The notes beneath the pieces were generated by a model. The model made no database searches and was not told the origin of the DNA. It saw only the letters and a list, made by a program, of their open reading frames with translations. From JAJVID01 sp963743425 (lineage in GTDB: Bacteria; Acidobacteriota; Blastocatellia; RBC074): a stretch of 64,000 nt of DNA. Positions 18,966 to 28,067 of this stretch are shown here, piece after piece (positions within the stretch are counted from its first letter, which is position 1; each line of letters starts with the position of its first letter). Location: NCBI GenBank assembly GCA_963743425.1, contig CAVUPU010000004.1, positions 868,001 through 932,000 on the forward strand, in the 5' to 3' direction. Both the position numbers and the translations under genes were made by a program.

Positions 18966-19075
18966 ATCGTTTCTCCTTGTTGTGAAATACTGAATACGCC
19001 ACCACTCGTAAAGCAAAGGCCAGTTGAAATCAAGACGAAATCAACCAGCCTTTGTCGGTGTCGCCTTTTCTTATT

Positions 19076-19414
19076 TTACGATTGCGCCGGTTCGAACTCC
19101 TGTTTATCTGCCGCGCGATCTGCTTGCGGGATCGCACCGTACATTGTTTCATATTTACCTATGTGCGTTTGTAGTATCTCGCTTAATCTCTTCGCTAACT
19201 GAGGCGACATTTTAATGGTTACAGAATCTTCTGTAACCAGCTTCTCCTTGCTGGCTTCCAATATCTCTCCGAATACTACTTGAAAATCAAAGTAGGTTGC
19301 AGTGATCTGGGCATTGTTGGCATAGACTTCGATGTGACCAGTAGCGCGTCTCTGTTCATGTGGGCGCTCTAGTTGCTTGCCTACTGCTACATACTCGGCG
19401 TTTTCGATTGACAT
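19076..19414 (-). CDS. DUF3467 domain protein
   Basis: 112 residues, start ATG 19414 with SD AAGGAGAGG. The sequence shows the DUF3467 pattern: YANNAQITATYFDFQVVFGEI in the first half and VTIKMSPQLAKRLSEILQTHIGKYE in the second. DUF3467 is a small, widespread, uncharacterised family, often near mobile or stress genes. It lies 9 bases after the XRE antitoxin gene, so it is probably co-transcribed with the toxin-antitoxin pair. Confidence 0.8.
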   Translation of the reverse strand: MSIENAEYVAVGKQLERPHEQRRATGHIEVYANNAQITATYFDFQVVFGEILEASKEKLVTEDSVTIKMSPQLAKRLSEILQTHIGKYETMYGAIPQADRAADKQEFEPAQS

Positions 19415-19423
19415 GGCCTCTCC

Positions 19424-20089
19424 TTATGCTGCGTCTTGTTGCATAGTGTTTTCAACGCGGAATATTTCCGCACCTATCGTCTGCGCTGGGGGTATGGTGT
19501 CAGTAGGGGATGGGGAGCGGTCATAAGCAGCGCTGCCCACTACGCCCTGCGGACGTTCGAATAACGACTGTTGTTTAAATGTACGTTCAGTATGAGATTT
19601 TGCGGCCGCTGCGGCGGGTGGCGACTCTGCAAGTCTTAAATGCGGAGTCGCAGACCCAGCCCGCATCGGACTGATTAGGTCGGCGCTTGGGGTAGCGTCT
19701 CCCTCTGCCAGCCTCTTTAAGACGGCCTCCGATGTCTCAAACGAAATGTCATCGGGCGAAAAATTATCCAACCAGCCTATAAATTTATCAATTGCCTCAA
19801 ATCTCACCACAAGCGCCACATCAAAAGCCTCTGCTAGTTTTAGAAGGGTTTTGACCGATAGATTGCCTGCCCCCTTATTTTCAATGCGAGAAATGACGGT
19901 TTGTGTTGTGCCTGCGTGCTCGGCTAAGTCTGCCTGGGTCATTCCGCGCGCCGCGCGCAAAGCGCGCAGTTGATATGGAATCCCCTTATTGACCTGACTG
20001 GCTACGAATAGATTGCGGTATTTTCTATTGGCCAGCTTAGAAAAGAGCGGTGAATTTTTGATTTTAGAACTGATGACCTTTGTATTCAT
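19424..20089 (-). CDS. XRE-family antitoxin/regulator (HigA-like)
   Basis: 221 residues from ATG 20089. A Cro/C1-type helix-turn-helix occupies residues about 40-95 (LRALRAARGMTQADLAEHAG, then TTQTVISRIENKG). The remainder (about 100-221) is a low-complexity tail rich in Ala, Pro and Ser with no recognised fold, unusually long for an antitoxin. Its start overlaps the end of the upstream toxin gene by 26 bases, as in type II modules of the toxin-first HigBA order. It probably represses the operon through the inverted repeat at 20478-20529. Confidence 0.82.
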   Translation of the reverse strand: MNTKVISSKIKNSPLFSKLANRKYRNLFVASQVNKGIPYQLRALRAARGMTQADLAEHAGTTQTVISRIENKGAGNLSVKTLLKLAEAFDVALVVRFEAIDKFIGWLDNFSPDDISFETSEAVLKRLAEGDATPSADLISPMRAGSATPHLRLAESPPAAAAAKSHTERTFKQQSLFERPQGVVGSAAYDRSPSPTDTIPPAQTIGAEIFRVENTMQQDAA

Positions 20090-20465
20090 GAATGCAACTC
20101 CTATCAGCAAGAACAAGTTTTCGTCGCTTCCTGGCGGTCTCAATCGCATCTTTAGGGTTGTAAATCCTCCCCTTCTTTTGAGAGCCTACAAGCATTATGT
20201 ATTGCTCGGATTCGATCAAAAAGAACCCAAAAACCCTATGCTCTACTCTGGCGGCCTTGAATCTGATTTCGCCTATTTCTGGGTCGAAGGCGTCATAGTC
20301 GGGGCGGACCCATAAATCACGAGTAGTGTTTTGCAATTGTCGCAATGTGGCATGAAATTCAATCTCGGCCTCCATTTCAATATTCTTGGCTACCCATTGG
20401 GTGATCACGCCACGCCTGCTAAGCGTGATGAATTCCATGAACGTCCATAGATGGGAGTCAGCCAT
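20064..20465 (-). CDS. RelE/HigB-like (Gp49 family) toxin
   Basis: 133 residues from ATG 20465; the frame extends further back but those residues read through the tRNA-flanking region and promoter. The pattern AEIEFHATLRQLQNTTRDLWVRPDYDAF, then GEIRFKAARVEHRVFGFF, and a Lys/Arg-rich end (ETARKRRKL) matches phage-derived Gp49-like/HigB toxins, which are ribosome-dependent or related mRNA interferases. It overlaps the XRE gene by 26 bases. Toxin upstream of antitoxin is the HigBA arrangement. Confidence 0.8.
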   Translation of the reverse strand: MADSHLWTFMEFITLSRRGVITQWVAKNIEMEAEIEFHATLRQLQNTTRDLWVRPDYDAFDPEIGEIRFKAARVEHRVFGFFLIESEQYIMLVGSQKKGRIYNPKDAIETARKRRKLVLADRSCIHEYKGHQF

Positions 20466-20470
20466 AAGAT

Positions 20471-20529
20471 AGTATACCAAAATTGCTATATCCACAAGGG
20501 GGATGGCTTGCGAGAGTATAGCATTTTTG
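20471..20529 (-). promoter_or_regulatory. Inverted-repeat operator and promoter candidates of the toxin-antitoxin operon
   Basis: CAAAATTGCTATA (20478-20490) and TATAGCATTTTTG (20517-20529) are inverted copies with one mismatch. On the minus strand each is adjacent to a TATACT -10-like hexamer (20476-20471 and 20520-20515), the latter with TTGCGC about 16 bases upstream. This fits an autoregulated TA promoter bound by the XRE protein. Confidence 0.6.
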
Positions 20530-20600
20530 ATATATTGCGCAAGGTATGTAACAGCCAATGAGAAAAGGGGATGTTGTCCACATCCCCTTGGCGATTTTGT

Positions 20601-20674
20601 GCGCCAGTAGCTCAACCGGTATAGAGCCCCGTTTCGTAAACGGGATGATGAGGGTTAGAGTCCCTCCTGGCGCA
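20601..20674 (+). tRNA. tRNA-Thr(CGT), atypical
   Basis: A 7-bp acceptor stem (GCGCCAG/CTGGCGC), D-arm GCTC/GAGC, anticodon stem CCCGT/ACGGG with loop TTCGTAA (anticodon CGT, codon ACG) and T-arm GAGGG/CCCTC can be drawn, with discriminator A; no CCA is encoded. Oddities: there is no base between the D and anticodon stems (position 26), and the T-loop reads TTAGAGT where TTCGAGT is expected, losing the usual C56. It lies inside the accessory island beside IS and TA genes, so it may be a mobile-element-borne or degenerating tRNA. Confidence 0.75.
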
Positions 20675-20678
20675 CTCT

Positions 20679-20840
20679 CTATTTCTTACGTTTGGCTTTC
20701 TTGGCCTGTTTCGCTTTCTTGACCTCTGCGGCCTTTTCGTCAATCTCATCTTTCGGAACCGCCATCAGTTTCTTAGTGAGGTCTTCAAAACTCTCAAACT
20801 CGTTTGCGCTCTCAGGCTGTTTTTTCTTCGCTGGTTTCAT
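20679..20840 (-). CDS. Small Lys-rich protein overlapping the IS1595 remnant
   Basis: 53 residues from ATG 20840 to TAG at 20679. It has an acidic middle (NEFESFEDLTKKLMAVPKDE) and a Lys-rich tail. It overlaps the end of the transposase remnant by 29 bases on the same strand. The pattern FEDLTKKLMAVPKDEID recalls small accessory open frames that I have seen next to IS1595-type transposases. Function unknown. Confidence 0.5.
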   Translation of the reverse strand: MKPAKKKQPESANEFESFEDLTKKLMAVPKDEIDEKAAEVKKAKQAKKAKRKK

Positions 20841-21215
20841 GTCTCTTCAACTTTGGCAATCTGCCGCGCCTTCCAACAATCTCATCGCCACGGTCAATCA
20901 ATTGCTTGTAGGTGACGCGACGACCACTAATACCGCTCACGGCCTTAACGAAGCGGTCTTTGTCTTTCGTCTTGCGTTCGTTAAAGCGGAACATCTCTTC
21001 ATCAAGATAGCGGAAAAGGTGATCACATTCAACGGAAACATACGTGCCTTTTATGCAGCGTTTGAACAATGTCCAAAAGTTTTCCGCGCCGTTTGTGTGG
21101 AGGTGGCCATCAACGTATTTGATCGCGTGATAGATGACGCTGTGAATGAACTCAGGCGACAGACCATTATAGTCAACCCATTCATCAGAGGTTGCGCGAG
21201 TATTGATCGATCAGG
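20812..21215 (-). pseudogene. IS1595-family (ISXO2-like) transposase, C-terminal remnant
   Basis: The frame encodes the end of an IS1595 transposase: SDEWVDYNGL, then YVDGHLHTNGAENFWTLFKR and GTYVSVECDHLFRYLDEEMFRFNER, a conserved DDE_Tnp_IS1595 signature. An in-frame TGA near 21213 separates it from upstream sequence, and the zinc-ribbon N-terminus and first catalytic Asp are absent. About 135 of some 300 residues remain, so it is inactive. Confidence 0.85.
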
Positions 21216-21458
21216 CTGCCGCTGCTGGGCCTCTCCGGACGAGTATCTAAAGAGGCTCCTTGGCCTTGCGAATGGCCAGCCAAGAGATGTTGCGCTGAGT
21301 CTTGCCGAGTTCGACGCTGCGATGGAAGAGTTCGGCGAAGATATGTAGCCGCTCCCACATGATTTCTCGCGCGAGGATATTTACTTCTCTGAATAATGCC
21401 CAATCTCCCTTATCTACTTCGTAAGCTCATCGAGAATGGTAAGGCGCATTACATTACA
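21216..21458 (-). other. Degenerate coding-like interval in the island
   Basis: Between the transposase remnant and the DUF5678 gene. One minus-strand frame encodes about 60 residues (for example EVNILAREIMWERLHIFAELFH and on to AIRKAKEPL) with no start codon beyond an internal ATG at about 21360. It may be a broken gene; no family recognised. Confidence 0.3.
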
Positions 21459-21836
21459 TTACCAGCCTCCAAACGGCATATCTTCCATCGGCGAAATGTA
21501 TTCGACGAGTGGAGATTTCACGCCAGCCTCGCGCGCGGCTGTATAAACCTCACGCGCGGTTGCGCCATGGCTGACGAGGCGATTGCCATCGATCGCTACC
21601 CATTGGCCAATGTATTCATGCCGATGCTCTTTCAGCCACTGGATTTCGCGCGAAAGATCAATCGGCTCCACACGCTTGATCTGAGTTTTCGGCTCGGCGT
21701 CCTTTGGTGGCAGTACCCCGGCTTGTTGCAACTCGCTTAGGATGCGGGTGCTCTGTCCGAACAGATTCCTTGGAATGAAAGCGCCATCTTCATTGATAAT
21801 TACACGATTTCCATTCTCTTGCATGGCTTCAATCAT
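21459..21836 (-). CDS. DUF5678 domain protein
   Basis: 125 residues from ATG 21836 with a perfect SD (AAGGAGG). The C-terminal half (residues about 65-125) has the DUF5678 pattern: IQWLKEHRHEYIGQWVAIDG, then NRLVSHGATAREVYTAAREAG and a final PFGGW. The family is small, uncharacterised and usually encoded with aspartyl-protease-like or mobile genes. The N-terminus contains a GNRVIINEDGAFIPRNLFG stretch resembling an element of antitoxin-like proteins, but this is not assigned. Confidence 0.75.
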   Translation of the reverse strand: MIEAMQENGNRVIINEDGAFIPRNLFGQSTRILSELQQAGVLPPKDAEPKTQIKRVEPIDLSREIQWLKEHRHEYIGQWVAIDGNRLVSHGATAREVYTAAREAGVKSPLVEYISPMEDMPFGGW

Positions 21837-21901
21837 CGCCTCCTTTTTGAGTGTAATCCGGCTTCAGCATAATGACGCTCTTGAGCGGATGCAAATCTCG
21901 A

Positions 21902-22462
21902 TCACTGCCGGCGCGGAGGATCGCTCGATGGTTTCGCCGGTTTCACTTCATCGGCGGGCGCGCTCGCTTCCTTCATCTTCTCCTTCATGGCCTTGAATTC
22001 GGGCATCGCGGCGAGCGGTTGCAGATCAGGCTCGTCGGGATCGAAGGCGGCTTCGGGGTCAATCTCCAGCATCTGTTTTAAAGCCGCCAGGGCTTCGCGT
22101 TTGCGGCCCAGTTGCGCCAGCGAGCAGGCGCGCTCGAAATGCGCGTCGGCCGAATCTTCGTCGAGCTTGACAGCCTGATTGGCCGCGCCGAGCGCCTCGG
22201 TGAAGCGGCGTTGCGAGCGGTAGAGTGATGACAGGTATTCGTTGGAGCTGGCGTAAGGTTCGATAGCTATGGCGCGCTGCATTGATTTGATTGCGTCGCC
22301 GATCTTGTTTTGGGCCTCCTGCACCCCGGCGAGCAGAACCCATCCGGTCACGCTGCCTTCCAGTTCTTTCGGGAACGCCAGCAACATGGTGTTCGAGCGC
22401 CTTCGCGTAATCGGGTTCGTAGCCTTCGTCATCCGAGAATTGCCCGAATATTTCATCGACAT
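21902..22462 (-). CDS. C-terminal TPR portion of the large frameshifted secreted protein
   Basis: This frame carries TPR repeats (SMQRAIAIEPYASSNEYLSS, then RFTEALGAANQAVKLDEDSA, then KREALAALKQMLEIDPEAAF). It continues the protein of the preceding pieces: another frame between about 22397 and 22470 encodes the linking residues DVDEIFGQFSDDEGYEPDYAKALE. Two shifts within about 80 bases are therefore needed to join it to the transglutaminase part. It is not an independent gene; the ATG used to open this frame lies within the shifted zone. Confidence 0.7.
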   Translation of the reverse strand: MSMKYSGNSRMTKATNPITRRRSNTMLLAFPKELEGSVTGWVLLAGVQEAQNKIGDAIKSMQRAIAIEPYASSNEYLSSLYRSQRRFTEALGAANQAVKLDEDSADAHFERACSLAQLGRKREALAALKQMLEIDPEAAFDPDEPDLQPLAAMPEFKAMKEKMKEASAPADEVKPAKPSSDPPRRQ

Positions 22463-24378
22463 CGGAGGATGGCCTTGAGCATTCGGGCGAAGGCGGATTT
22501 GGCTTTCTCGGGGAGGTCGTTGAGCAGGTGAAAATTGACGAGCGCGGTGTGATGATCGAGGTATTCGCGGTCGAGTTCGACGGCCTTCTCCAGAGCCGAT
22601 TCGGCGTCTTCCATCTTGTCGAACCGCTCATAGGCGACCGCCAGGTCGCGCCACGGGCGCGGGTCGTAAGGCGCGAGCCGCGCGTAGGCGTTCAATTCCG
22701 CGATGGCGCGTTCGGCGTCCTTGCTGAGCGGATTGATGGCGTCTTCAGCGCTGCCCGAATTGAGTAGCTCGCGGGCCAGCGCCAGACGAGCAGGAGCGAA
22801 ATCGGGCCAGCGTTCGGCGATCTTTTTCAAAACTTCGACGGATGAGGGCGTCCCGGTGCTTATCGGTCTCCGGTTTCGAACCTGAGCCTTCACGGCCTCT
22901 TCTATCTCCTGCGCGCTGAGCACGCGCGATTTCAACAAGAGGAGTTCCGGCTTCTCGCCCTCGCGGGCGATCAAATTTTCGATGTGCCTGGCGGCCTTGT
23001 CGATCGAAGTCTCGAAGACGATTCCACGACGGCCGTCGGGCTGCATCGCTCCCTGAAGCGCGTCGGCGAATTCGGGCAACGCGTCATCAACGATCTCGTG
23101 CTCGGTGATGAACCATGCGCCGTCGCGCGAGGCGAGTGTCAGACGCAGCAGCGCCTCGCCGCGCAGCAGCGTGATGGAGGCGCGGTCGTCTTTAACGTCG
23201 CTTCGCAGGACGCGCGGCGACAAAGTAGTCTCCGCGTCCCAGGTCTCCCACATCTCTTTTACAGTCTTCTCGAACGCGCTGATCACGGCGGCGCGCTGCT
23301 TTTCGTCAAGCTTCGCCCATCCGCCTGGCGTGAGCGCCTGCTCAGCCGTCAGCGGGAGATCGAAGGCCAGGTCGCGTGTGGCCGGGTCGAGGCTGAATTC
23401 TTTGACTAGCCGGATCGGGTCGCGCTGGTAATCGGCGGTTGCGCGGCGCGCCGAGGTGATTTCAAGATCGAGCTGGTTGAGCATCGCGTAGCTGATGAAC
23501 GCGTCGCCGTCGAAGCGCAGATGCGTGGCGTCAACGCGATCCATCAATCCCCAGGTCGGATCGATCTCGACCCATTTGCCCAGATAGATTTCGACCCAGG
23601 CGTGCGCGCCGAACGATCCGCCGCTGAGCGCTGCGCCCGTCACGACCCGCGCCGGCAGGCCCAAGCTCCGCGCCAGCGCGACGTAAAGCTCGGAATGTTC
23701 GAGGCAATCGGCCTCGCGCGACGCCAGCGTCTCTACGGTGTCGCTCTCGACCTTTTTCCATTTCAGATTTCTGTACGTCCATTCGCCGATCTTGCTCGCG
23801 ACGCCGCGGCCGTCGCTGTCTTCGCCCGCGATCTGTTTGGCGAGCGCGACCACACGCGGGTCTTTGGAATTGATGCGGGCGGTCGGGTTGAGGAAGGGCG
23901 CGAATTCCGGGCCGGTCACGGGCAATTGGATCGTGAGCTTTTCGGGCATGCGGCGGGCCGACGTTGTGACGACGACCGTCCGGTCGTCGTTCGATTCGAC
24001 GCGCTGGAAATCGAATTTGGCCAGATCGTCGCGGACGCGCGGCGCGACTCCGGGCGTCCGGGCCGAGACCCGCAACGCCATTGATTCGACGCGGGACGAT
24101 TGAATTACGGTCAGCCCCCTGGGCGTGATCATCGCGTTGGCGAGGTCGAAATCGCCGATCGCGTTCGTCAGATCGCCGACCGAATAGCGTCCCTCGCGGT
24201 CGAAGGCGACCGAGAGCCGCCCGACCAGGCCGTCTTTCTCGACGGTCAGGTATGCGCGTTGGCTGTGGAATGCGTGAATCACGGCGCTGATGAACGGCAG
24301 CGCCTGTTGCGACGAGCTTTCGGCGAGCGCCTTGCTCGCTTCGTCGAACGCCGATTCGAGGTCGTAGGTCGCGAACAT
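22453..24378 (-). CDS. Middle portion of the large secreted protein: end of DUF3352, transglutaminase-like domain, TPR
   Basis: In the second frame the protein resumes after a shift near 24401. It contains the end of a DUF3352-like domain, then a transglutaminase-like core with the Cys-His-Asp triad: Cys in SREADCLEHSELY, His in GGSFGAHAWVEIY and Asp in WVEIDPTWG (residues about 225-285 of this piece). TPR-like helices follow (LARELLNSGSAEDAINPL, AVAYERFDKMEDAESALEKA). Such secreted transglutaminase-like domains are often proteases or peptide cross-linkers; activity here would depend on the gene being intact. Confidence 0.75.
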   Translation of the reverse strand: MFATYDLESAFDEASKALAESSSQQALPFISAVIHAFHSQRAYLTVEKDGLVGRLSVAFDREGRYSVGDLTNAIGDFDLANAMITPRGLTVIQSSRVESMALRVSARTPGVAPRVRDDLAKFDFQRVESNDDRTVVVTTSARRMPEKLTIQLPVTGPEFAPFLNPTARINSKDPRVVALAKQIAGEDSDGRGVASKIGEWTYRNLKWKKVESDTVETLASREADCLEHSELYVALARSLGLPARVVTGAALSGGSFGAHAWVEIYLGKWVEIDPTWGLMDRVDATHLRFDGDAFISYAMLNQLDLEITSARRATADYQRDPIRLVKEFSLDPATRDLAFDLPLTAEQALTPGGWAKLDEKQRAAVISAFEKTVKEMWETWDAETTLSPRVLRSDVKDDRASITLLRGEALLRLTLASRDGAWFITEHEIVDDALPEFADALQGAMQPDGRRGIVFETSIDKAARHIENLIAREGEKPELLLLKSRVLSAQEIEEAVKAQVRNRRPISTGTPSSVEVLKKIAERWPDFAPARLALARELLNSGSAEDAINPLSKDAERAIAELNAYARLAPYDPRPWRDLAVAYERFDKMEDAESALEKAVELDREYLDHHTALVNFHLLNDLPEKAKSAFARMLKAILRCR

Positions 24379-24400
24379 CGCCAGATCGCCGGGCGTGTCT

Positions 24401-27400
24401 TTCGATCGAGCGTGCGAAATCGCGGGACGAAGAGAACTTCTCTTTGGCTTCGAACAACCGGAGCGTCTCGACGCTGTCGGCGAGCAGGAAATAATCGTCG
24501 GTCACGGCGACGAACGGCGCGCCGCCCTCTTCGCCCATCGCCACGACCGGCGCCCCGAGCGCCGTCGCGTTCGGCGCGCGCCGGAAATTGGCGAAGAGTT
24601 TGCCCGCGCGAAGAGCCGCGGCCAGGTCTCCGTTCTTGAGCTTCAGCGCCAGCGCCATCGCAGGCCATTCGGCGCCGTCGAAGACCGGTTTGAGGCTGAT
24701 GAGCGCGGCGGCGATCTCGCCCTGCATATTCGGGACGATCAGCTTCTCGATATCCGCATCGATCTCCTTGTTGCGCTCTGTGGCTTGCTCTCTGTCCTTG
24801 GCGGTCTCCAGGCTCTTCAACACGCCGTAGAATTTCGCCGGATCGACGACCACGCCCGCGTAAAGTATTGTCGAGCGGGGGATCAGCTCGCGCGGCGCGC
24901 CGAGCGCGTCAACCTTGAACGGCTTGAAGCTCTTGATGAATTCGTTGTCGGCGAGGCTGATCTTGAAGACTGTCTCCCACGAGTTCGGCGTCAGTTGCAG
25001 CGCGCCGCTCTCGACGCCGAAGGCGTTGATGAACGCGGCGATCTGGTCGGTCTCTTCCTTCGATTCGGCCAACTCGAACAGCGGTTTGAGCGCCGTGTTC
25101 AGCCGGCTGAAGAAGATTATCTCGCCCTTCTCAGCGCGGGCCTTGGAGAAGGCGTCGCTTTGCGCGATGGTCTGCCTCCCGGCTCCGCCCGAAGCTCCGG
25201 AGGCCAGCAGATCGGCTATGGCTTCGCGCGACGACGAAACGATCGCGGTCTCGCCCAGATAGGCTATGCGGATCGTCTCCCATTTGGCGCCGCCCCGTTC
25301 CGAGATGACCGGTCTGACGAGCGTCGTGATCGGAAGACCGCCCACGCTCTCCATCCGCGTGTGGGAGAAAGGCTTGAGCGATGGAATTTTCGATTCCGAT
25401 GACGAACGCGCGACCACCTTGCCGCGCGCCTCGTCCGAAGCCAGCGAGGCGAAGATCAAGGGCACGGCCGCGGGGATGATTCCGGCGAACCGTGAGAGCG
25501 CGGCGGCCACCGTGAAGAACTGGTCGAAATCGCCGAACTCCTCTTGATAAGTCGCCATCAGCCGCTCGAAGCGAGCGCGGTCAGTGACACGAACCGTAAC
25601 CGCGCTGCGCGTTGTAGCGGCGCCTTCGCCGCCGCCTTTGCCTTCGGGCGCTTGCCACGAAGCCAGGGCTATCGGCGATTTCAGATCGATGCCCGTGGCC
25701 TTGCTCGCGTCGCCAGTCACGTCCGCGCCGAGGCGCGACGCGAGCGAAGCCTTCAGCGCCTTCAGAATCAACGTGAACGTCATCTGGTCGCGGACGGTGG
25801 CCATCTGCACGCCTGAAAGCGCGGAGTCGATCCTCTCCATCGTCGCCGCGAAATTGGGCGCCATCACGTAACTGAAGGTCTCTTTCGGAAAGAGCGTTTC
25901 GCCGGTCGGCGGAGCGTCTTTCAGTTTCGTGAGGTCAATGTTTGCGACATTGGCCGGCGCGGGCGCCGAGGCCGCGAGCGCGATTTCAGACCATCCGATC
26001 AGATCGTAGTGTTCCTTGTTGATTTCGGTTTTGATTTGCCGGCGTTCGGCTTCGGTCTTCGCCTGATTCCAGCGGTTGCGGAATGTTATCTTGCGCGCCG
26101 CGATGTCCAGTTGGCCGCGCAGGAGCGCCAGGCGGACGTCTTCGGGTTTCTTCTTCAACTCGGCTGCTGTGACCAGCGCGAATGTCTCGGGCGCGTCGCT
26201 CTTCTCGCCGTCAGGTTTTTTTTGCGCTCTCTTCGGCGCGGGTATTTTGTTCGGGGAATGCCCGAGCTTGCCGAGCTGGGCGTCAATTTCGGCGACGCGC
26301 TTGTTCAATTCCTGCGCGACTTCGACTCCGGCGATCTCGCCGAGAGAGCGCGCAGCCCACAATTCGTTCTCCGCGCGCAGAAACTTGACGAGTTCATTTG
26401 CGGCGCCTGGCGGGCGATATCGCTGCAATACGGCTACGAGCGCGTGCAGCGCGCCGAGGTCGGTCGAAGCGAGAAGTTTCGAATAGGGAAGCCGCAGGTC
26501 GAAATTTTCCGTGACGAGCGCAAGCTGCAAAGCGGCCAGATGCTGTTTGGCGCTGTCGCTTCGGAGCAGTTCTTCGATCAGTTCGCGCGAAGCCGATTCG
26601 CCCATCGCGGCGGCGAGGCGGACGACCGCCGCCGGACTTTCGGCCAGGGGCGCCAGCTTGCTCTTGACCTGGCTGAGCGCGCCACGCGCGGCCAGAGCCT
26701 GCGCCGCCGCCGAACTTGCGAAAACATCTTTGTCGGACAATGCCCAGATCAGAAGATCAACGGTTTGCGAATGGCCGGATTTGCCGAGCGCGGCGCCAGC
26801 CGCCGCACGAACTTGGGGATCGGCATCGGTGATCAGATCGATTGCGGCGTCGGGCGACGCGGCGAAAAGCTCGGCGATGCGACCAGCCGCCGTCGCGAAA
26901 GATTCGCGCCCTGTGCGCAAAGCTTCGGCGACCCGTCCAGCCTCGATCTCGCTCTCCGGGTTGGATCCGACGATAAAACCGGCGCGCAGAGTTTCATACT
27001 CTTCGTTCCAATGTCCCGCCGCGCCGATGTGAACCGATGAAACGATGCGTTTGAAGATGGGTTCGTAAGCTTCCATCTCGCCGTTCTGAGCCGACAGCGC
27101 CAACCCGTAAGCGCGGGGGCCGACGGCGGTGAACCACATCGTCTGGCGCACGGCCACGCCGCCAGGCGCTTCGACTTCGTGCGCGATCTCACGCCATTCC
27201 AGTCCGCCCGACATGACGCGGCGCACGGTCACCGATTCCGGCTTGATCGGCTCGCTGCGGAAACTCTGCATTATGCCGCTGACGTAATTGGCCAGCCCCA
27301 ATCCGTCAGGAATCTCGTCATTGATCACGATCAGATTGACCGTCTCCGAAGCGGGTTTGAAGACCGTCCCACCGTTCGGCCCGGCCTCATGCTTCCAATC

Positions 27401-27604
27401 CGCCGGGTATCGGAATGAAAAGCCATTCCGCCTGTCAACGAAACGCGCGAACTTGCCCGCGGGGAGCTGATAACTGTCCCATAGCGCCGCGCGCGCCGCC
27501 CGGTCGCCGCTCTGCGCGAACGCCACCGGAACCAAGGCGATCATGCAGGAAAGTAGAAGAATCCGGGACAACAGATGACGAGGATTTGTTTGATTCTTGC
27601 GCAT
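24401..27604 (-). CDS. N-terminal portion of a very large secreted protein (HEAT repeats, DUF3352-like)
   Basis: Starts at ATG 27604 with a signal peptide (about 30 residues, ending VAFAQSG) and runs about 1,070 residues before the frame breaks near 24401. Regions: a PsbP-like segment (RNGFSFRYPADWK, about 55-215), HEAT-like repeats (about 250-430, for example ADPQVRAAAGAALGKSG), a charged linker, then a long DUF3352-like beta-rich region (about 590-1,070). The shift follows a run of As after FARSIE, which restores DTPGDLAMFATYDLE if one base is removed. Beyond it this frame runs open for another 870 bases as Arg-rich nonsense. Together with the two pieces downstream the intact product would be about 1,900 residues. 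Confidence 0.75.
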
Positions 27605-27715
27605 TTCTTTGACCTCAATTCCACAATCAGTTTTGGAGCCGGCTGGCGGCTGAGTGTCGCCCACGACCGGGATAACTTTCCAAAGTCGTGTCGCCTGCCA
27701 AAGGCGAAGAGTAAT

Positions 27716-28024
27716 TCAGTTCAAAGGACAGGGGAAGCGAAAAAGTGAGTTGGTGATTTTCGACTCTTCTCTCACGGTTACTGTAACAAGCCCGAAAGCC
27801 AATGCGCGACGTTGAGCAGCAATTGCGGGTTCTGTTTCTTTGCCATCGGCGTAGGCCGGTTTTTCAATTGGCGGCTTGAAATCGGGATCGGGAATCTGCT
27901 GAGCTTGAACCGGCGCGCCCGATGAAAACAGCGGCAGCGCAAAAAGTATTGCGACAAAGAGACTCAGTAGGTCCAAAATTGAGGCGGAGCCTTTGGACCT
28001 ACTGAGTCTGACGAAAGAGATCAT
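27716..28024 (-). CDS. Short secreted or anchored protein, possibly a truncated gene
   Basis: About 102 residues from ATG 28024. One hydrophobic segment (residues about 17-40) precedes a Pro-rich stretch (QQIPDPDFKPPIEKPAY). In related bacteria I associate an IPDPDF-x-KPAY start with longer secreted proteins, so this may be a truncated N-terminus; the last 40 residues match nothing known to me. The coding region contains a perfect 18-bp inverted repeat (27960-28009). It follows the coiled-coil gene of the TIR operon by 43 bases. Confidence 0.45.
   Translation of the reverse strand: MISFVRLSRSKGSASILDLLSLFVAILFALPLFSSGAPVQAQQIPDPDFKPPIEKPAYADGKETEPAIAAQRRALAFGLVTVTVREESKITNSLFRFPCPLN
27960..28009. 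repeat. Perfect 18-bp inverted repeat inside a coding region
   Basis: AGACTCAGTAGGTCCAAA (27960-27977) and its exact complement (27992-28009) flank a 14-base loop. The hairpin falls within the signal-anchor codons of the gene at 27716-28024. It could be an inserted palindromic repeat or a structure limiting translation. Confidence 0.8.
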
Positions 28025-28067
28025 GGGCTCTCCAATTGCTTGCGATGGGGTTAAAGGTTGATTGCTT

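Noticed and set aside
20692..21348. 218-residue plus-strand open frame in the island
   Set aside because: It is opposite a clear IS1595 transposase remnant on the minus strand and has no recognisable features.
24395..25402. 335-residue plus-strand open frame and similar ones across 23.5-27 kb
   Set aside because: Arg/Asp-rich shadow translations of the large secreted gene on the other strand.
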